A stretch of DNA of 64,000 bases from Spirometra erinaceieuropaei (GCA_902702965.1 CACRXP010000050.1:1764931-1828930), one strand, 5' to 3'. Positions 34,396 through 45,145 are shown, numbered from the stretch's first letter. Notes: a model not told the origin generated them from the sequence alone. Translations and numbers: made by a program.

Positions 34396-35619
34396 TCTTT
34401 CCATATGTCGATTAAATTTTCGAATCTGCTAGTAGTAACATCGAGTAGACGGACAGAATGTGTTTTTCCAAAATGGTATGTTTACAATGTAGCGGGTAGC
34501 CATCATGACTGGTCGGGTGTCATTGTCCAAGACCTCGCTCCTCAATGTCATTCACCCCTTGCAGCCAGCCGTCCCAGACGCGCTGACCTGAAGCCGCTCG
34601 ACCGACTTCAGTTCGGACACAACTGCGTCCGCACAGCCGCAGCTACTCATGCGTCACTTGAACGCGCCACCCCCTGCCACTGGGACACCACCCCTCGGCA
34701 ATTGCAACACACACTGACTGAACACCATTTGAGCTTGGCCCACGAGCCTACAAAAGCGGCTGCCACCACTATCTTAGGGACTTTAAGGCATGACTGAACG
34801 CAATCAACACCAGCCCAGGCTTCGCCAGTGGCCACTGCCGCCTGAGAGGACATCTCCGGGTTCTGAGCACAATAAACCCCTCATTCTGGTTCCTTCTGTC
34901 TTCTCCTTACGACTTGGGATTAGACCTGGTGGTTGTAGCGCTCAGAGCACTTATTCTCACTGCCGTGCCGCTACAACAATAACCTCTTTTACTGCTTGCC
35001 GTACGAATTCCTTGGAAGTATGGTGGCTAAATTTTCTTTGGGCACTGTACTCTGTCCTTCAGTTCAGAGAACCAATTTGGGGCTGCCGAAAATGCTATAT
35101 TACCGCAACAGCGGTGAGCATGGGCGTAGCGGCCAACGAATAGCATGGCTTGTCTACGCACCCCACACATGAAACCGTCCATAATCCCTCACGTCTCAGG
35201 CGCACGTCATTGGGTATTTCAGGCCTCACATGGACAAGGACGCCATAAAGGTTGCGCTAATATGGAGCCATTGAGTTGTTAACCTCATTATTAAGAGAAG
35301 CCTGAATCATGGTGTCAGTATCCAGTCGCCTAGGATACAAACTTTGCACACCATGACAGGTTCAGACAAAACATGAGTAGAGTTGCGAAAACTGCCATGG
35401 ACGAATTCAGAAGACTAGTTGGCGAGCACGCGTTTGCTTTCGATATATTTTCACTGGGGTACAAGTGGACTATGTGAGAGATAAGAGAAATCGGTAACAG
35501 AGTTCGGCATTTCATGCTTGTGGGGTGTGGAAACGAGGGAGGACAGGAAAAAGAGACAGGGAATTGGAAGGCCGTGGGAGCAAGGGGGAAGGGAGTGATG
35601 ACGCGGAGAGGAGCGTGCA
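34396..35619. other. GC-richer non-coding stretch, unassigned
   Basis: Frames at 34405-34797 and 34790-35143 have no motif. Composition is GC-richer than the background, suggesting an unrecognised element, possibly partly the 3' region of the minus-strand PLE-2 that begins at 35620. Confidence 0.35.
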
Positions 35620-36955
35620 GTTAACCGACCTTTGACCATGGTAGGCGTGGAGCTTGCACCAGATCCTTCTGTGCACACAGGACCGGCTTTCGGTACCTGA
35701 TGCTAGTCGCATCTGCAATTGCTGCAAACGCTAACTCGGTGGCTTGTGGGTGGCCGGTTGGGGCCTTGTAAATTACGCGGAAGGCTGTGTTGGGGTCACC
35801 ATGATGCCCGAAATCAACAATGTCTGCAATAATGTCACCGCCTATGTTCTCGATGTTGCCTTTACCCAACCGTGCCAGGAGGTGGTCCAGTATTCTTTTG
35901 GATGGGTGCCTACTTGTGCAACCAGCGTAACCTGCTCCACAGGAGCACGTGAAGGAGTAAATGCACAGGGGGTTGTCTGAGATGGCAATCTTTTCTTACC
36001 ATTTCCATGTAAAACGAGGTTGGTCTAGAATAATACCCATCTCCTACCTCGGGAAGATTAACGAAACAGCCGAGTCAAGGCGTTTTCTCAGAAGGTACCT
36101 CGCTGTGTCCTCTTGAGAAGGGACTTTGAAGAACAGAGTTTTTATTTCCGTCGTCGTTGTGATGGGTCTTTTGGGCATCTCTGAAATATTTTTTGTAACA
36201 AGTCTATCGAGATATCCGTACTTGCGAGGCAGGTCCTAGATCTTTCTAAGTCCTTGGTCGATGATGTCTGCCGAACAAATTTTTCTTGTCCTTTACGACA
36301 AACAACGGACTAGATTACGTTCTGGTTAGAGGCACAAAACTGTAGAAGTTAGTATGTTGTCCAGACCAAGTCAACGTCCCATAGACGCTCTTTTAAACAC
36401 AACTGCCAACTTTTCTGCTTAGATGCACATCTAGCAAAAGGAGAAAACCTGCAGTAAACTTAACCGAAGAGGGGGCCTGAGTTACAGCATCAAGAGGGAA
36501 GCTATGTTCGTTTCTGCAGTGAAAATTGTGAAGATGCCATCAACGTAGTGCCCATAATGGCTTAGCCTATTGATTTGGTGGTTTAGCTCGAATTCCTCCC
36601 ACCTGTTCTATGAAGACACCGGCTAACAGAGGAACAGGAGGCGAGCCCATATCGACGCCGTCTATTTACCTTTACAGTCGGTTGTCCAAAAGGAACTGTA
36701 CACTTAGTGTACCTGTTAGTAATAGATCCTTTGGTGCGTTCGTTGTTATTCCTGTTTCCTGCTGATTGACCAATAGGTATTCACAGATATTGTCTCTGCG
36801 ACTGGGACGTTTGTGAAGGGCAATGAGACGTCTAGCGAAACATCAGCATTCCGTTTAAGTTTGTGTCTCTGACGTCGTCAATGAATGCGAAGGTTTTCCG
36901 ATACTGTACGGGCTTGAGTTTCACTGTTAATCATTTAACTGTCGCGTGATACGGA
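35620..36955 (-). pseudogene. PLE-2 reverse transcriptase / GIY-YIG element, decayed
   Basis: From high to low coordinate the minus strand shows KLKPVQYRKTFAFIDDVRDT, NLNGMLMF (motif A region, stop inserted), GHYVDGIFTI (motif C with the second Asp changed to Gly), then downstream CSCGAGYAGCTSRHPSKRIL (GIY-YIG strand and helix). It ends with DIVDFGHHGDPNTAFRVIYK and KPVLCAQKDLVQAPRLPW. Multiple stops and frame changes. The loss of the YVDD aspartate rules out RT activity. The 5' end is truncated near 36955, leaving no N-terminal block. Confidence 0.85.
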
Positions 36956-37339
36956 AGCACACGTATGCTTGCAAACTAGTCCAAAGATCCGCGGTGTTAA
37001 AGGCACTCACTAAGTGCCTGCGTTTCAACACCAAGCTGGTGGAGTTTAAACAACGAGAAACGAGCATCCAAACCACTACTGGAAAGCGCTGCGGCGTAGT
37101 CGTACAGTTATTACTATGGGAACCCTAAGGAGATACTCTGAGGACAAAGTGCAAAACATTCGTGAAATTTAAAAGAACTAGAGTGTCATGCGTGTATAAA
37201 CTTGCAGCCGCCCTTGACACCCTGACAGAGGACGAAGGACAAAAATTTGCCAGCCCCAATCAATTCATAGGAAAAGAACGTAGTGAGGGTCTAGGGAAAG
37301 GTTTCGGCTAACGTTTCATGAAATTTGTCAACGACTGTA
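36956..37339. other. Non-coding stretch, nothing resolved
   Basis: Between the truncated PLE-2 and R1 copy c; no feature supported. Confidence 0.35.
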
Positions 37340-37735
37340 TCCACGATTATATGTTGCCCGATGTGGCCGCTATGGCACTCCCATTCCGTGGGATCCGTTC
37401 CAAGTGTGACGGCACGCCTAGGGGAGGCTTCAGCCGCGCCAGCCCCTTTTTCTGTTGGTAAAAATTCTGGTCATTTGATGTGCGGACCAGGGGTGCGGAA
37501 TGGAGCGTCAAGGTGCGGTCTTGACCGTGCCATCCATCTGCGCCCGCCTCCGCCTCTGGTCTTCTTAACTCTGTCTTGACACCGGGTCCAGGTGAGGAAG
37601 GAGGAGAGAGTACGGCGGATGCTGCGTAAGTCTACATTCACTATAAACTAAATCATGTGCAAGTCACTATGCCTACTTCGTCTTGCTGTGGAGCCCAATG
37701 TGGACATCGACGAATGAGACGGTCGAACTGTTGGG
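37340..37735 (+). repeat. R1 repeat, copy c
   Basis: Blocks C and D: GCACTCCCATTCCGTGGGAT, TGTGCGGACCAGGGGTGCGG, TGTCTTGACACCGGGTCCAG, CACTATAAACTAAATCATG and GGTCGAACTGTTGGG. Same strand as all other copies. Confidence 0.75.
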
Positions 37736-38559
37736 ATATTGTCCCAGTGTGGGTATTTTCGACCTTCCTATTTCAATTTCCAAGAACGACATTTGATTCT
37801 GCCTGAACTTGTACTGAAAAATGTCTTCCACATGAACTAAGTCGGTTAGTATATTAGATCAAAAATTCGCACTTCGATACTTGGAGATCGTATACATACA
37901 ATTCGTTTTACTTGTACAAAATAAGTAGCAATAAAACTTTCACCTACATACGGGTCTGTCAATGGACGATCAAGGATAAACGCGACTATCTTATCTTGAC
38001 TAAGAGGACCATTTCAACCTACTGAACGTGCAAATTGTAGTTTAGTTAGACACGGTTTAGTAATTTTTGTTTTGAAGGAACCGGAACCAATATGCCTAGA
38101 ATGTGGACACCACGTAAAAATAAATCCGCCTGTAAGCTTCGGTCTGGCATACAGACGATTAATTAACTTTAGATAGAAACCGTATTTTTTGCATCGCCAT
38201 GCAACTCGTTGTTAATTAAAACCAGGCATGTGACAGCGAATTCAGAAAAACGGTTTCGGATTCTTGCAGCTGGCGTTTGAAAAGCCAATTAGCTGTAACT
38301 TTAGGGCTGTGGCAAAAGCATTAACTGTAAAGTAGACAGACCCCTGACAGATGGCGACTTTGGCGAACTTTCGTTTCGACGTTCTCGTTTGTAGTGACTT
38401 GAACGTTACATGTGCGCGTATAGGGTAAGCACTTTGAGCGAAAACTTGCCGGCCGTCAAAAGCAATCTGCTAAAGCTGAATAATCGATCGGTACATGCAA
38501 TGAAACTACGCACAAAACCAGTAGCTTACGTGTCGGACTAGCAGTAAGATCGGTCTTGT
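37736..38559. other. Non-coding stretch, nothing resolved
   Basis: AT-rich, no element recognised. Confidence 0.35.
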
Positions 38560-38681
38560 ATTGCTTAACCCTGGCTCTAATTTTAATCTTAACCATAACG
38601 CTAGGTCGAGCTTCAATCCTAACCCTAATCTCCCTGAAATTTAGCCCAGTCACCTGTATTGAGGGGATTCCCATTCCCGTG
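38560..38681. mobile_element. R5 element remnant with CCTAA-rich core
   Basis: Degenerate CTTAACC/CCTAACCCTAA units at 38563-38632, followed by TGTATTGAGGGGATTCCCAT and TCCCGTG, which matches the terminal repeats of the R5 units at 34.2 and 52.4 kb. The other end is not recognisable. Confidence 0.45.
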
Positions 38682-39534
38682 TTTTATCGCCATCGGTCCT
38701 GGGGCGGAGTTTTGCCTTTCAACCCTACTACCTGATGCACGGTTTGCGCGCATAGGTTCAACACTCCCCGTTTAACCACGATCCACTGGATTCCCACGCC
38801 TTGCCTACCGTCCCGCCGACGGCCTGTTCCACTATCGGCGTGAAAGGAGAATCCAAGGTGCAGACTGTGAGGACTCAGGAGCGACAGTATTGTCGCGACC
38901 AAAGAAGTTTTTTATCGATTTTTGCATCTCTAAAGATGGGTCAAAAGGAGTTCTAAGGTTTAAGAAGAGGGTTTATCGTTTCCAGCTATCTGTCCCGCAA
39001 AATCAGACTGACTGGAGTCCTCTGCCGTGAACATTCTCAGTAGGAGACTGACATTCTGATACGCTTTCATGCAAAATATTATTTAAAAATTTTTAAAATA
39101 ATAAGAAAAAGTCCGAATTTCGCTGAGGGGGATTTTAAGCCTTTGCATACAAAACCTGGGACCGATTGACATACTCTCCCCATTATTGTCTTATTCCGTC
39201 CCAGTAAGGAGATGAGCAAAGTGCGATTTTTTACGCTAATCATTAATTCTCTGAAGAATCAAATGAAAACAGCTGATATTTTTTGATAATGCAAACGATA
39301 GAATGACGAACTCGTACGGCCGTAAGACGTCTGTTCTGAGTGACGCACATTTGCAGTTGATAGTAACCATCACTCACACTCTCAGCTGCATTAGACTGTG
39401 ATGGCAAGGATTCTAATGTGTCCGTAAAATAAGTCCTTCATGTTTCGGACATTACTCGGATATTCGTTGGGGAAAATGGCCGCGACATTGGCCGTAAGTC
39501 TGAACAGGAGTAAATGCTGCCTAGGACCTGAGAA
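38682..39534. other. Non-coding stretch, nothing resolved
   Basis: A short minus frame at 38684-38902 lacks motifs; the rest is unassigned. Confidence 0.35.
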
Positions 39535-39798
39535 TATACTGACTCATGAAAAGCTGACTGGGATTTCAAAGTGTGTGGCCAATTTCGAGAAGATTACTTG
39601 AATCGGGCTGCCATGTTAAGTATCGTGTCTCACAACGTTATGATATGTCAGTCACGTCAGGTTGCCGGCTTTCAAATGAGCTCCTTACCGAAGATTTGCA
39701 CAGACTACGTTCCATGAAAAGTGACTGCTTTAGTAGTATGATTTTTCTATTGATTCTTTCTACCATGTAAATTCAGATTTATTTTTGAGTAAACATGT

Positions 39799-39810
39799 AC
39801 AACTATATTC
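39799..39810 (+). repeat. Target-site duplication, left copy
   Basis: ACAACTATATTC, identical to 40155-40166, exactly flanks the PLE-3 insertion. Confidence 0.8.
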
Positions 39811-40154
39811 GAAACTCAAAAGGGGCTCGGGTCTACCAGGGCAAGCTGAGGTTGCATCCACAAGTACATGTACTTGTGGATGCAAGTACATTGGGCGAAT
39901 GCAAAGGCAACTGGCAGCCAGAGCAGTTGAGCACCTGCCTAAATGGCTTCTAAAGCAGGAGAACAAGACTCCACGGTCTTCCATTACATAACATCTCCTT
40001 GATAGTGGCCATTCGGTTGACCCTAAGACGTCTTTTCGAGTATTAGTTAGAGCACGAACTACTCGGTTATTGCGCTACCTGGAGGCAGCCTATATACGGC
40101 GGGAGAAACCCGGCCTATGTAAACAGTTAGACCACATGGTCAACCTCAGCTTGC
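39811..40154 (+). pseudogene. PLE-3 GIY-YIG fragment insertion (344 bp)
   Basis: The plus strand encodes CTCGCKYIGRMQRQLAARAV, then EHLPKWL (YIG strand, helix with Arg and His). After a stop it reads HLLDSGHSVDPKTSFRVLVR, then REKPGLCKQLDHMVNLSL. This is a GIY-YIG domain distinct in sequence from PLE-1 and PLE-2, hence PLE-3. It is a heavily 5'-truncated copy with no reverse transcriptase. Its first ~45 bases are an inverted copy of sequence belonging after the coding end: GCAAGCTGAGGTTG at 39841-39854 is the exact reverse complement of 40141-40154. The inversion junction forms a 34-bp perfect palindrome. Identical 12-bp repeats flank it. Confidence 0.75.
39852..39885. repeat. 34-bp perfect palindrome
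   Basis: The left half reads TTGCATCCACAAGTACA and the right half is its exact reverse complement, centred at 39868/39869 with no spacer. It overlaps codons for the CTCGC block of the PLE-3 endonuclease, at the junction of inverted and direct sequence. Confidence 0.95.
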
Positions 40155-40166
40155 ACAACTATATTC
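40155..40166 (+). repeat. Target-site duplication, right copy
   Basis: ACAACTATATTC, identical to 39799-39810. Confidence 0.8.
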
Positions 40167-40640
40167 CTTTTTTCACTCACTTGATAGCAAATTACGTGTT
40201 CTTCAAAGTTAATATTTGCAAAAAAGATATTATTCGGTTTTAAAAACCTTTCTTTATTCCTGAATAACCTTAAACCCGGTCTGCCATTGCGCTCGCATTC
40301 AGGTTTTCCGATCTACAAGCTGTATATTTTTCGTGCAAAGAAAATCATATATCTCTATGACTCATTCAGAAGTCATGTAGGCCTCATAACATTTCCTAAT
40401 GGATGTCTACTTTATAAGCAGCATTAATAAATGTTCTGAATCGACGCTGTATGATTCGACATTTCCCGGTTTTGAAAAGTCCCATGACCAGAAACCTTTC
40501 TAAAACCGAAGACAAGTTTTCTACAAGTATAAAATTGGAAAAAAATGCAATTTGCTGGTAAACCCTCCTAGACAGCCAGGGTGAGTGCGTCACCGGATCC
40601 TGAGCGTTTATTTTTCTGAACACGTCGAGATCAAGCGCCT

Positions 40641-41639
40641 CAATTCGTTCATTTAGAAATTAAACCAACATTAAAGACAAAACACAAGTGAAAACTATGA
40701 AGACGGACTGTCAGGGTGATCCAAAATGCAATGTTTGAGAACTAAATTGTATCAACCGAATACATTGTTGCAGCATAATTGACGATTTTCCAAAGTTTGT
40801 CCAAGAAAAGTTAACTACCGAAGAGGCCATCATGTTATTTGAACGGCTAGGCACATTTTCACATGCAGTGACTAGCTGCAGAATGAACAACGAATGCTCC
40901 ATTTTCCATAGAGCTGCGGTCTAGGACAAACGAAGTTGACTGCAGAGCAACCAATAATGGTCAAATGTTGGAGATAGTAGTAAACAAGACGCAGACACGA
41001 GGCTGGGTGTCAAAGAGCTCGAGACAGTACTCGACAAGTTTAACTTATGCCCTAATCTTCCGTCGGGGGTAGGGCTTGCGGATGATATTAGTTTAGGGAG
41101 GGATGTCGATCCCGGCTCGCATAGTCTTTATTGGTAAAATTTAAAAGTTAGTGGTCTGAGATTAAAAGTAGATCATATGCGAAGTGCAGAGGTCAGTTAT
41201 TTCCTTAAATGACCCAATAACTCATTCGTATTTGTTATCCCTCCCAGGGAACTGTGAGAGTTCCTGCTCGGGCACTCCATAACTGAAATATTATGCTGAC
41301 TTTCCTCTTTTCACAAGCGTCGGCAGTTACACGCTTCCGTAACCTGCCCGAATTGCCTTACATTGTTGACTGCTTAACGGCCGGGTTTCAGCGGAATCCC
41401 GTCCACACTGGTCGCAAACTGCTGCCAAAGCTCACTACCGGCCGCACATGCCTCTCTTGTAGTCACCTTTGCTTATTGGAAGTCCGAACGCGATTGGTCG
41501 ACGACGAAAGGTCTCCCAAATCAAGGTTCAGGAAGGCAGTATTAGTAGAACAATATTGACAGGGGCAGGGAGAGTACGAGGGACTCAGAACACAGCGGCA
41601 ACAAATGTTCGACGAAGTTGAGAGCCAGCCGATGATGTT
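40641..41639. other. Non-coding stretch, nothing resolved
   Basis: The 88-codon plus frame at 41293-41559 has no recognisable motif; no element ends seen. Confidence 0.35.
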
Positions 41640-41790
41640 GTCAGCCCCGGTGCGGGGTGTGGGTGTATATGAACCTGACCTATGTCCAGCTGCGGCCGAT
41701 CCCTGGTGGCGAAAATATCGATCGGCGTCACTGTGGCCGAAGGGATCACGCGTAACTCAAGCGGTCAACTGGTAATGGGGTTTCAATTGC
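41640..41790 (+). repeat. R4 dispersed repeat, copy 1
   Basis: Contains AAAATATCGATCGGCGTCAC and ACTCAAGCGGTCAAC. A similar core occurs at 52000-52110 (AGAATATCGATCGACGCCAC) and more weakly at 61072-61100. Confidence 0.45.
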
Positions 41791-41854
41791 TGAGTAGACT
41801 GCTCTGTTCCCAAACACGCTATGAAACACAGCAGTCTCCCGCTGAAACAAATGC

Positions 41855-42008
41855 CTAATAATCTGGATAATTCATCTGGCCTGTTTGTGAAAAACTCGGT
41901 GGCCTCACAAGGGTTCGAACCCAAGGGCAAGGCTTGAGTACGGTCAACGCTCTAACAACCTGAGCTACGAGACTCCATCAGGAACCGTGAATTCAATTAG
42001 ACTTGAGT
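41855..42008 (-). mobile_element. tRNA-derived SINE, copy 1
   Basis: On the minus strand: a 5' extension, a tRNA-like head with A-box-like TCGTAGCTCAGGTTGTTAGA and B-box-like GGGTTCGAACCC, then the shared tail GAGTTTTTCACAAACAG..GATGAATTATCCAGATT. The anticodon arm and acceptor stem are imperfect, so it is a SINE head rather than a working tRNA gene. An internal RNA polymerase III promoter is implied. Confidence 0.75.
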
Positions 42009-42009
42009 T

Positions 42010-42175
42010 GGGTTATCCGGTGGGGCTTTGTAGCTCAGGCAGTAAAGGCGTTGGCTGTACTCAAGCCTCTTACCCTTGCTGTCGTGGATTCAAATCCCAC
42101 CGAGACCGCCGAGATTTTCACAAATGAGTCAAATGAATTATGCAGATTTGCCAAAATACCAAGTAATTACTCGAA
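42010..42175 (+). mobile_element. tRNA-derived SINE, copy 2
   Basis: Head TTTGTAGCTCAGGCAGTAAA (A box), GTGGATTCAAATCCCAC (B box in a T arm) and CGAGACCGCC, then the tail TTTTCACAAATGAGTCAAAT and ATGCAGATTTGCCAAAATAC. Abuts copy 1 head to head. Confidence 0.75.
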
Positions 42176-42295
42176 CCTGGCAGTGATCTGGTGGACATTA
42201 AACTGGTTGCTTAGGAAATCCTACTTGGGCAGCCAACTCACTGTAATAGATTTGGTGGATTCCATAAGTTGCAGTAGGCTGGGTGAGTAACTTGA

Positions 42296-42470
42296 CCAAA
42301 ATCTGATTAAATTCACTGCTGCCGGTTGGACCTCGTAGCACAGGCGATTAGAACACCGGCTTTACTCAAGTCTTGCCCTCGCATCGTGTTTGGAATCCCA
42401 CCGAGACCGCCGACTTTTTCAGCATTTGGTCGAATGGATTATTCGAGTATGCCGAACGTCCTATTAATTG
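42296..42470 (+). mobile_element. tRNA-derived SINE, copy 3
   Basis: 5' extension ATCTGATTAAATTCACTG, head GGACCTCGTAGCACAGGCGA, degenerate B box GTTTGGAATCCCAC, CGAGACCGCC, and tail TTTTTCAGCATTTGGTCGAA ending in ATTAATTGG. Confidence 0.7.
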
Positions 42471-42636
42471 GTATTTTTGGCAGATTTGAATAATTCGACT
42501 GACCCAGTTGTGATAAACTCAATGACCTCGGCGGGGATCGAACCCACGACAGCAAGGGTAAGGCTTGAGTACGGCCAACGCTCCAATCACCTGAGCTACG
42601 ACACTCCACTGGGATCCGTGAACTTAATCACAAGTA
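42463..42636 (-). mobile_element. tRNA-derived SINE, copy 4
   Basis: On the minus strand: GTCGTAGCTCAGGTGATTGG (A box), CGTGGGTTCGATCCCCGCCG (B box), then the tail through AATTATTCAAATCTGCCAAA. Joined tail to tail with copy 3 at the AT-rich palindromic ATTAAT. Confidence 0.75.
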
Positions 42637-42973
42637 AACGCAGGCGGATCAGTTTCGGATTTTACTATTCAAATGATTCTATGCTTAAACCTGCATGTGG
42701 ACTAGGATTTGATGCAGAATTTCAGAGGTATAGAGCCATAAACAGGAAGTTTTAAGGGCGGAAGGAACTGAGACACGGTTATTTTGAGCCAAGTCCATAA
42801 AAAGACTCATCATCTCCTTACCTGGATTTTGACATTGCATATGTATCAGCCTTTCAGGATCGGGGATATTGAAGGCCAACTGTAAATATCATCTATAGTA
42901 CAGTGTTAGAAGATACCATACTAGCAGCATAGGCGCTATCTAAAAGCCCAGACACGCGTGTTTCCCCTATAAT
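42637..42973. other. Non-coding stretch, nothing resolved
   Basis: No feature supported between the SINE cluster and the hairpin. Confidence 0.35.
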
Positions 42974-43175
42974 CTGCCGCTGTGCCATGCAGCGGCAGAC
43001 GGTTCGGCTCTTCAGTGGGTTCCCCAGCATTTCACGGGTGCTTTCTGGTTGACAATTCAAGTTAACAGTTAATTTCTGAAAAAATCCAAAAGCACCAATT
43101 TCAGAAAGCACATGTGGAAGGCTGGGGAACCCATTGAAAAGTCGAACCCCTCGCAGCTGTGTCACGAAACGGCAG
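42974..43175. repeat. Foldback hairpin, ~75-bp arms
   Basis: Left arm ~42974-43047 and right arm ~43102-43175 are inverted copies. The inner 47 bp (43001-43047 against 43102-43148) align without gaps, including GTGGGTTCCCCAGC paired with its mirrored ATGGGTTCCCCAGC. The loop is 54 nt. The left arm also holds a small perfect 9-bp stem, CTGCCGCTG..CAGCGGCAG. Confidence 0.75.
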
Positions 43176-43439
43176 AATATCGATGAAGCACTCGTAGCTG
43201 GGTTTTTAGCTAGTACCTATGCGCTAGTATGACATCTTCTAAAACTAAAATATACTACTAGCTGTCTGTCGGCAGTTAGTGAATATTACGTGGTCATCTC
43301 ACTGTGGCTGATGGACTTCGGCCCAAATATTCATACATCGAATTTCGGTCTGCGCCTATAGACCCTAGTATAAGCTGATATGCTCCAAGTTAGCAATTAA
43401 ATTCTGAGGAACTTAAAGGACAACAATAATCTATATTTG
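43176..43439. other. Non-coding stretch, nothing resolved
   Basis: No supported feature. Confidence 0.3.
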
Positions 43440-44035
43440 CAAATCTAACGGAGATATTTTGCAAAGAAAATATAAACATGACAAACGCAGAGTTTGAAGT
43501 TAGACGGTTGGGTATTTTCATTCGCTAAAGGGAACAGTGCCAGCCGAAAGGTACATGCTTCGTCATTCACTGCGCGCGAGCCCAGTCATCCTGACCCCGT
43601 TTTGCCACCAGGAGCACGTGGGAGAAGAGAGTGTGCAGATATTGCGCAAGTCTGCTATAACTATAAATCAATTCACGCGCAAGTCACCGTCCTGCGCCTA
43701 CCATGCTGTGGGACACACGTGGACATAGTTGTGTGAGACAGTCGAACTATCTGGCCACCAGGATCTTTAATCCTGCATTTATATTTAGATATCGTTCACA
43801 TTTTCAAAATGAAAACAAAAGTTCACTAAAAATAAGAAACACAAACCGGCTCCGCATTTGGAGTAAGGCTCCCGGGGACTTCTATTCGTTGAAGAAAGCG
43901 GTATTGCCTTAAAAATTCACGGTATATTGAGTAACGAAGAAGACTGGTGGGGCATCGGAACCGTTTGTCTGTCTCTCTGAGTTTTAAAACTTGTGCAGGA
44001 GTCTGTTGTCAAAGATAGTATCAGCAGCAGAACAA
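43440..44035 (+). repeat. R1 copy d with E blocks and a reversed PLE-1 3' end
   Basis: An E block (CGCAGAGTTT..TTTTCATTCGCTAAAGGGAA) at 43470-43560 is followed by R1 block D at 43590-43755 (CACGTGGGAGAAGAGAGTG, ACTATAAATCAATTCACGCG, GACAGTCGAACTATC). A second E block at 43770-43930 leads to a minus-oriented PLE-1 3' terminus at about 43950-44020. The same E-plus-PLE-end order recurs at 46715-46965. Confidence 0.6.
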
Positions 44036-44707
44036 GTGATAGTCGTAGAGATTTTGTGGAAGTAAATATGACGGACACGAGTGAGACCAGATCAAATGAC
44101 GGTGGAGATCACTTTGACAGCAGGTGACGCCAAAAAGAAACAATTCAGAATGGAGAATGAAGAAACAGAAATCTGAGTATACAGTAAAATGGAAACCTAC
44201 TGCTATGGCCAAACGCAACGCACAAAAATCAAACGAAAACGAACTGCAGCAGTTTACATAGTTAAACAAGTGATCCGCCTTTGATAAACGTATATTTGTT
44301 CTAGTGGTACAAATGCAAACGGCGTACTAGTTAGCCGGCCTGTAGGAATGATAAAGGAACGGTAAACCGTAAGTAGTGGTGTTATTGATTTCGTGACGCA
44401 ATACTAGTTCACCTCCCTGTTTCGGGATTGTCACACCACGAAGGATAACCTGCCATTGCAGTGGGTCGACAGCGGACTTCCGAGTGGAATGGTTCAAGTG
44501 GGTTTGCAATCCGTAGATGTGCCTCGTTCAGCTTTCAGTGCACTTACCGGTTTTTAGTGGACTACGTCTGCTCGTCACCAGGCATGGTTGTGTTCAAGAT
44601 GGCAGATATAACAATTGATTGTGACTATGAGTTTACTCAGCATTAACATGCTCTCACACGACAAGTTATTAGGGAGCATTTAGACCTTTAAAGTTTATGG
44701 GTGTCCG
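44036..44707. other. Non-coding stretch, nothing resolved
   Basis: Unassigned; short frames only. Confidence 0.35.
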
Positions 44708-45145
44708 CTATGTTATGATTCAGCAAACCATGGCCCTCGCAGCCCGGAGTGCGGTGGTAGTTCTCTAGCACCTGGTTCCCTGCCGGTAGATGAGCATGCG
44801 ATTCCGCCGGGAATACAGGTGGTGAGGATAGCTGCCCAGCCCTCCCCGTCGTCTTCCTGACCCGTTGTGGTGCTGTTTTTATTGGTTAAAATCCTGAGCC
44901 AGAGGGTGCGGTGGCACGCTAAGGTGCGGGTCCGGCCGTGCAAGCCATCTACGCCCTCTCCCGCCTCTAGTCTTATTGACTATGTCTTGACATCGGAACC
45001 AGGTTGGGCGAAGGGAGAGTGCGGTAGATGCTGTACATGTCTACTCCCACCATAAACTAATTCATGCTCAAGTCACCGTGCCTGTTCATAACTTGCTGTG
45101 AAGCACACAGTGGACCTCGTCGGTCGCGACGGTCGAACTTTCAGG
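44708..45145 (+). repeat. R1 repeat, copy e
   Basis: CACCTGGTTCCCTGCCGGTA, GGTGCGGTGGCACGCTAAGG, GTCTTGACATCGG, ACCATAAACTAATTCATGC, AAGTCACCGTGCC and GGTCGAACTTTCAGGG. The front matches copy a. Confidence 0.75.

Larger units (their letters stand above)
39535..40640 (-). mobile_element. R2 MITE, left arm and centre (copy 5), split by PLE-3
   Basis: 39535-39810 and 40155-40640 together align with the left arm and centre of the complete R2 at 2073-2760: ACTGCTTTAGTAGTATGATT, ATTACGTGTTCTTC, ATTATTCGGTTTTAAAAACC and the TAAAATTGGAAAAAA block. The alignment is continuous once the insertion at 39811-40154 and one copy of its 12-bp target duplication are removed. Confidence 0.65.

Noticed and set aside
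41890..42600. Functional tRNA genes
   Set aside because: A- and B-box words are present, but single-copy acceptor and anticodon stems are imperfect and each is followed by a common SINE tail.
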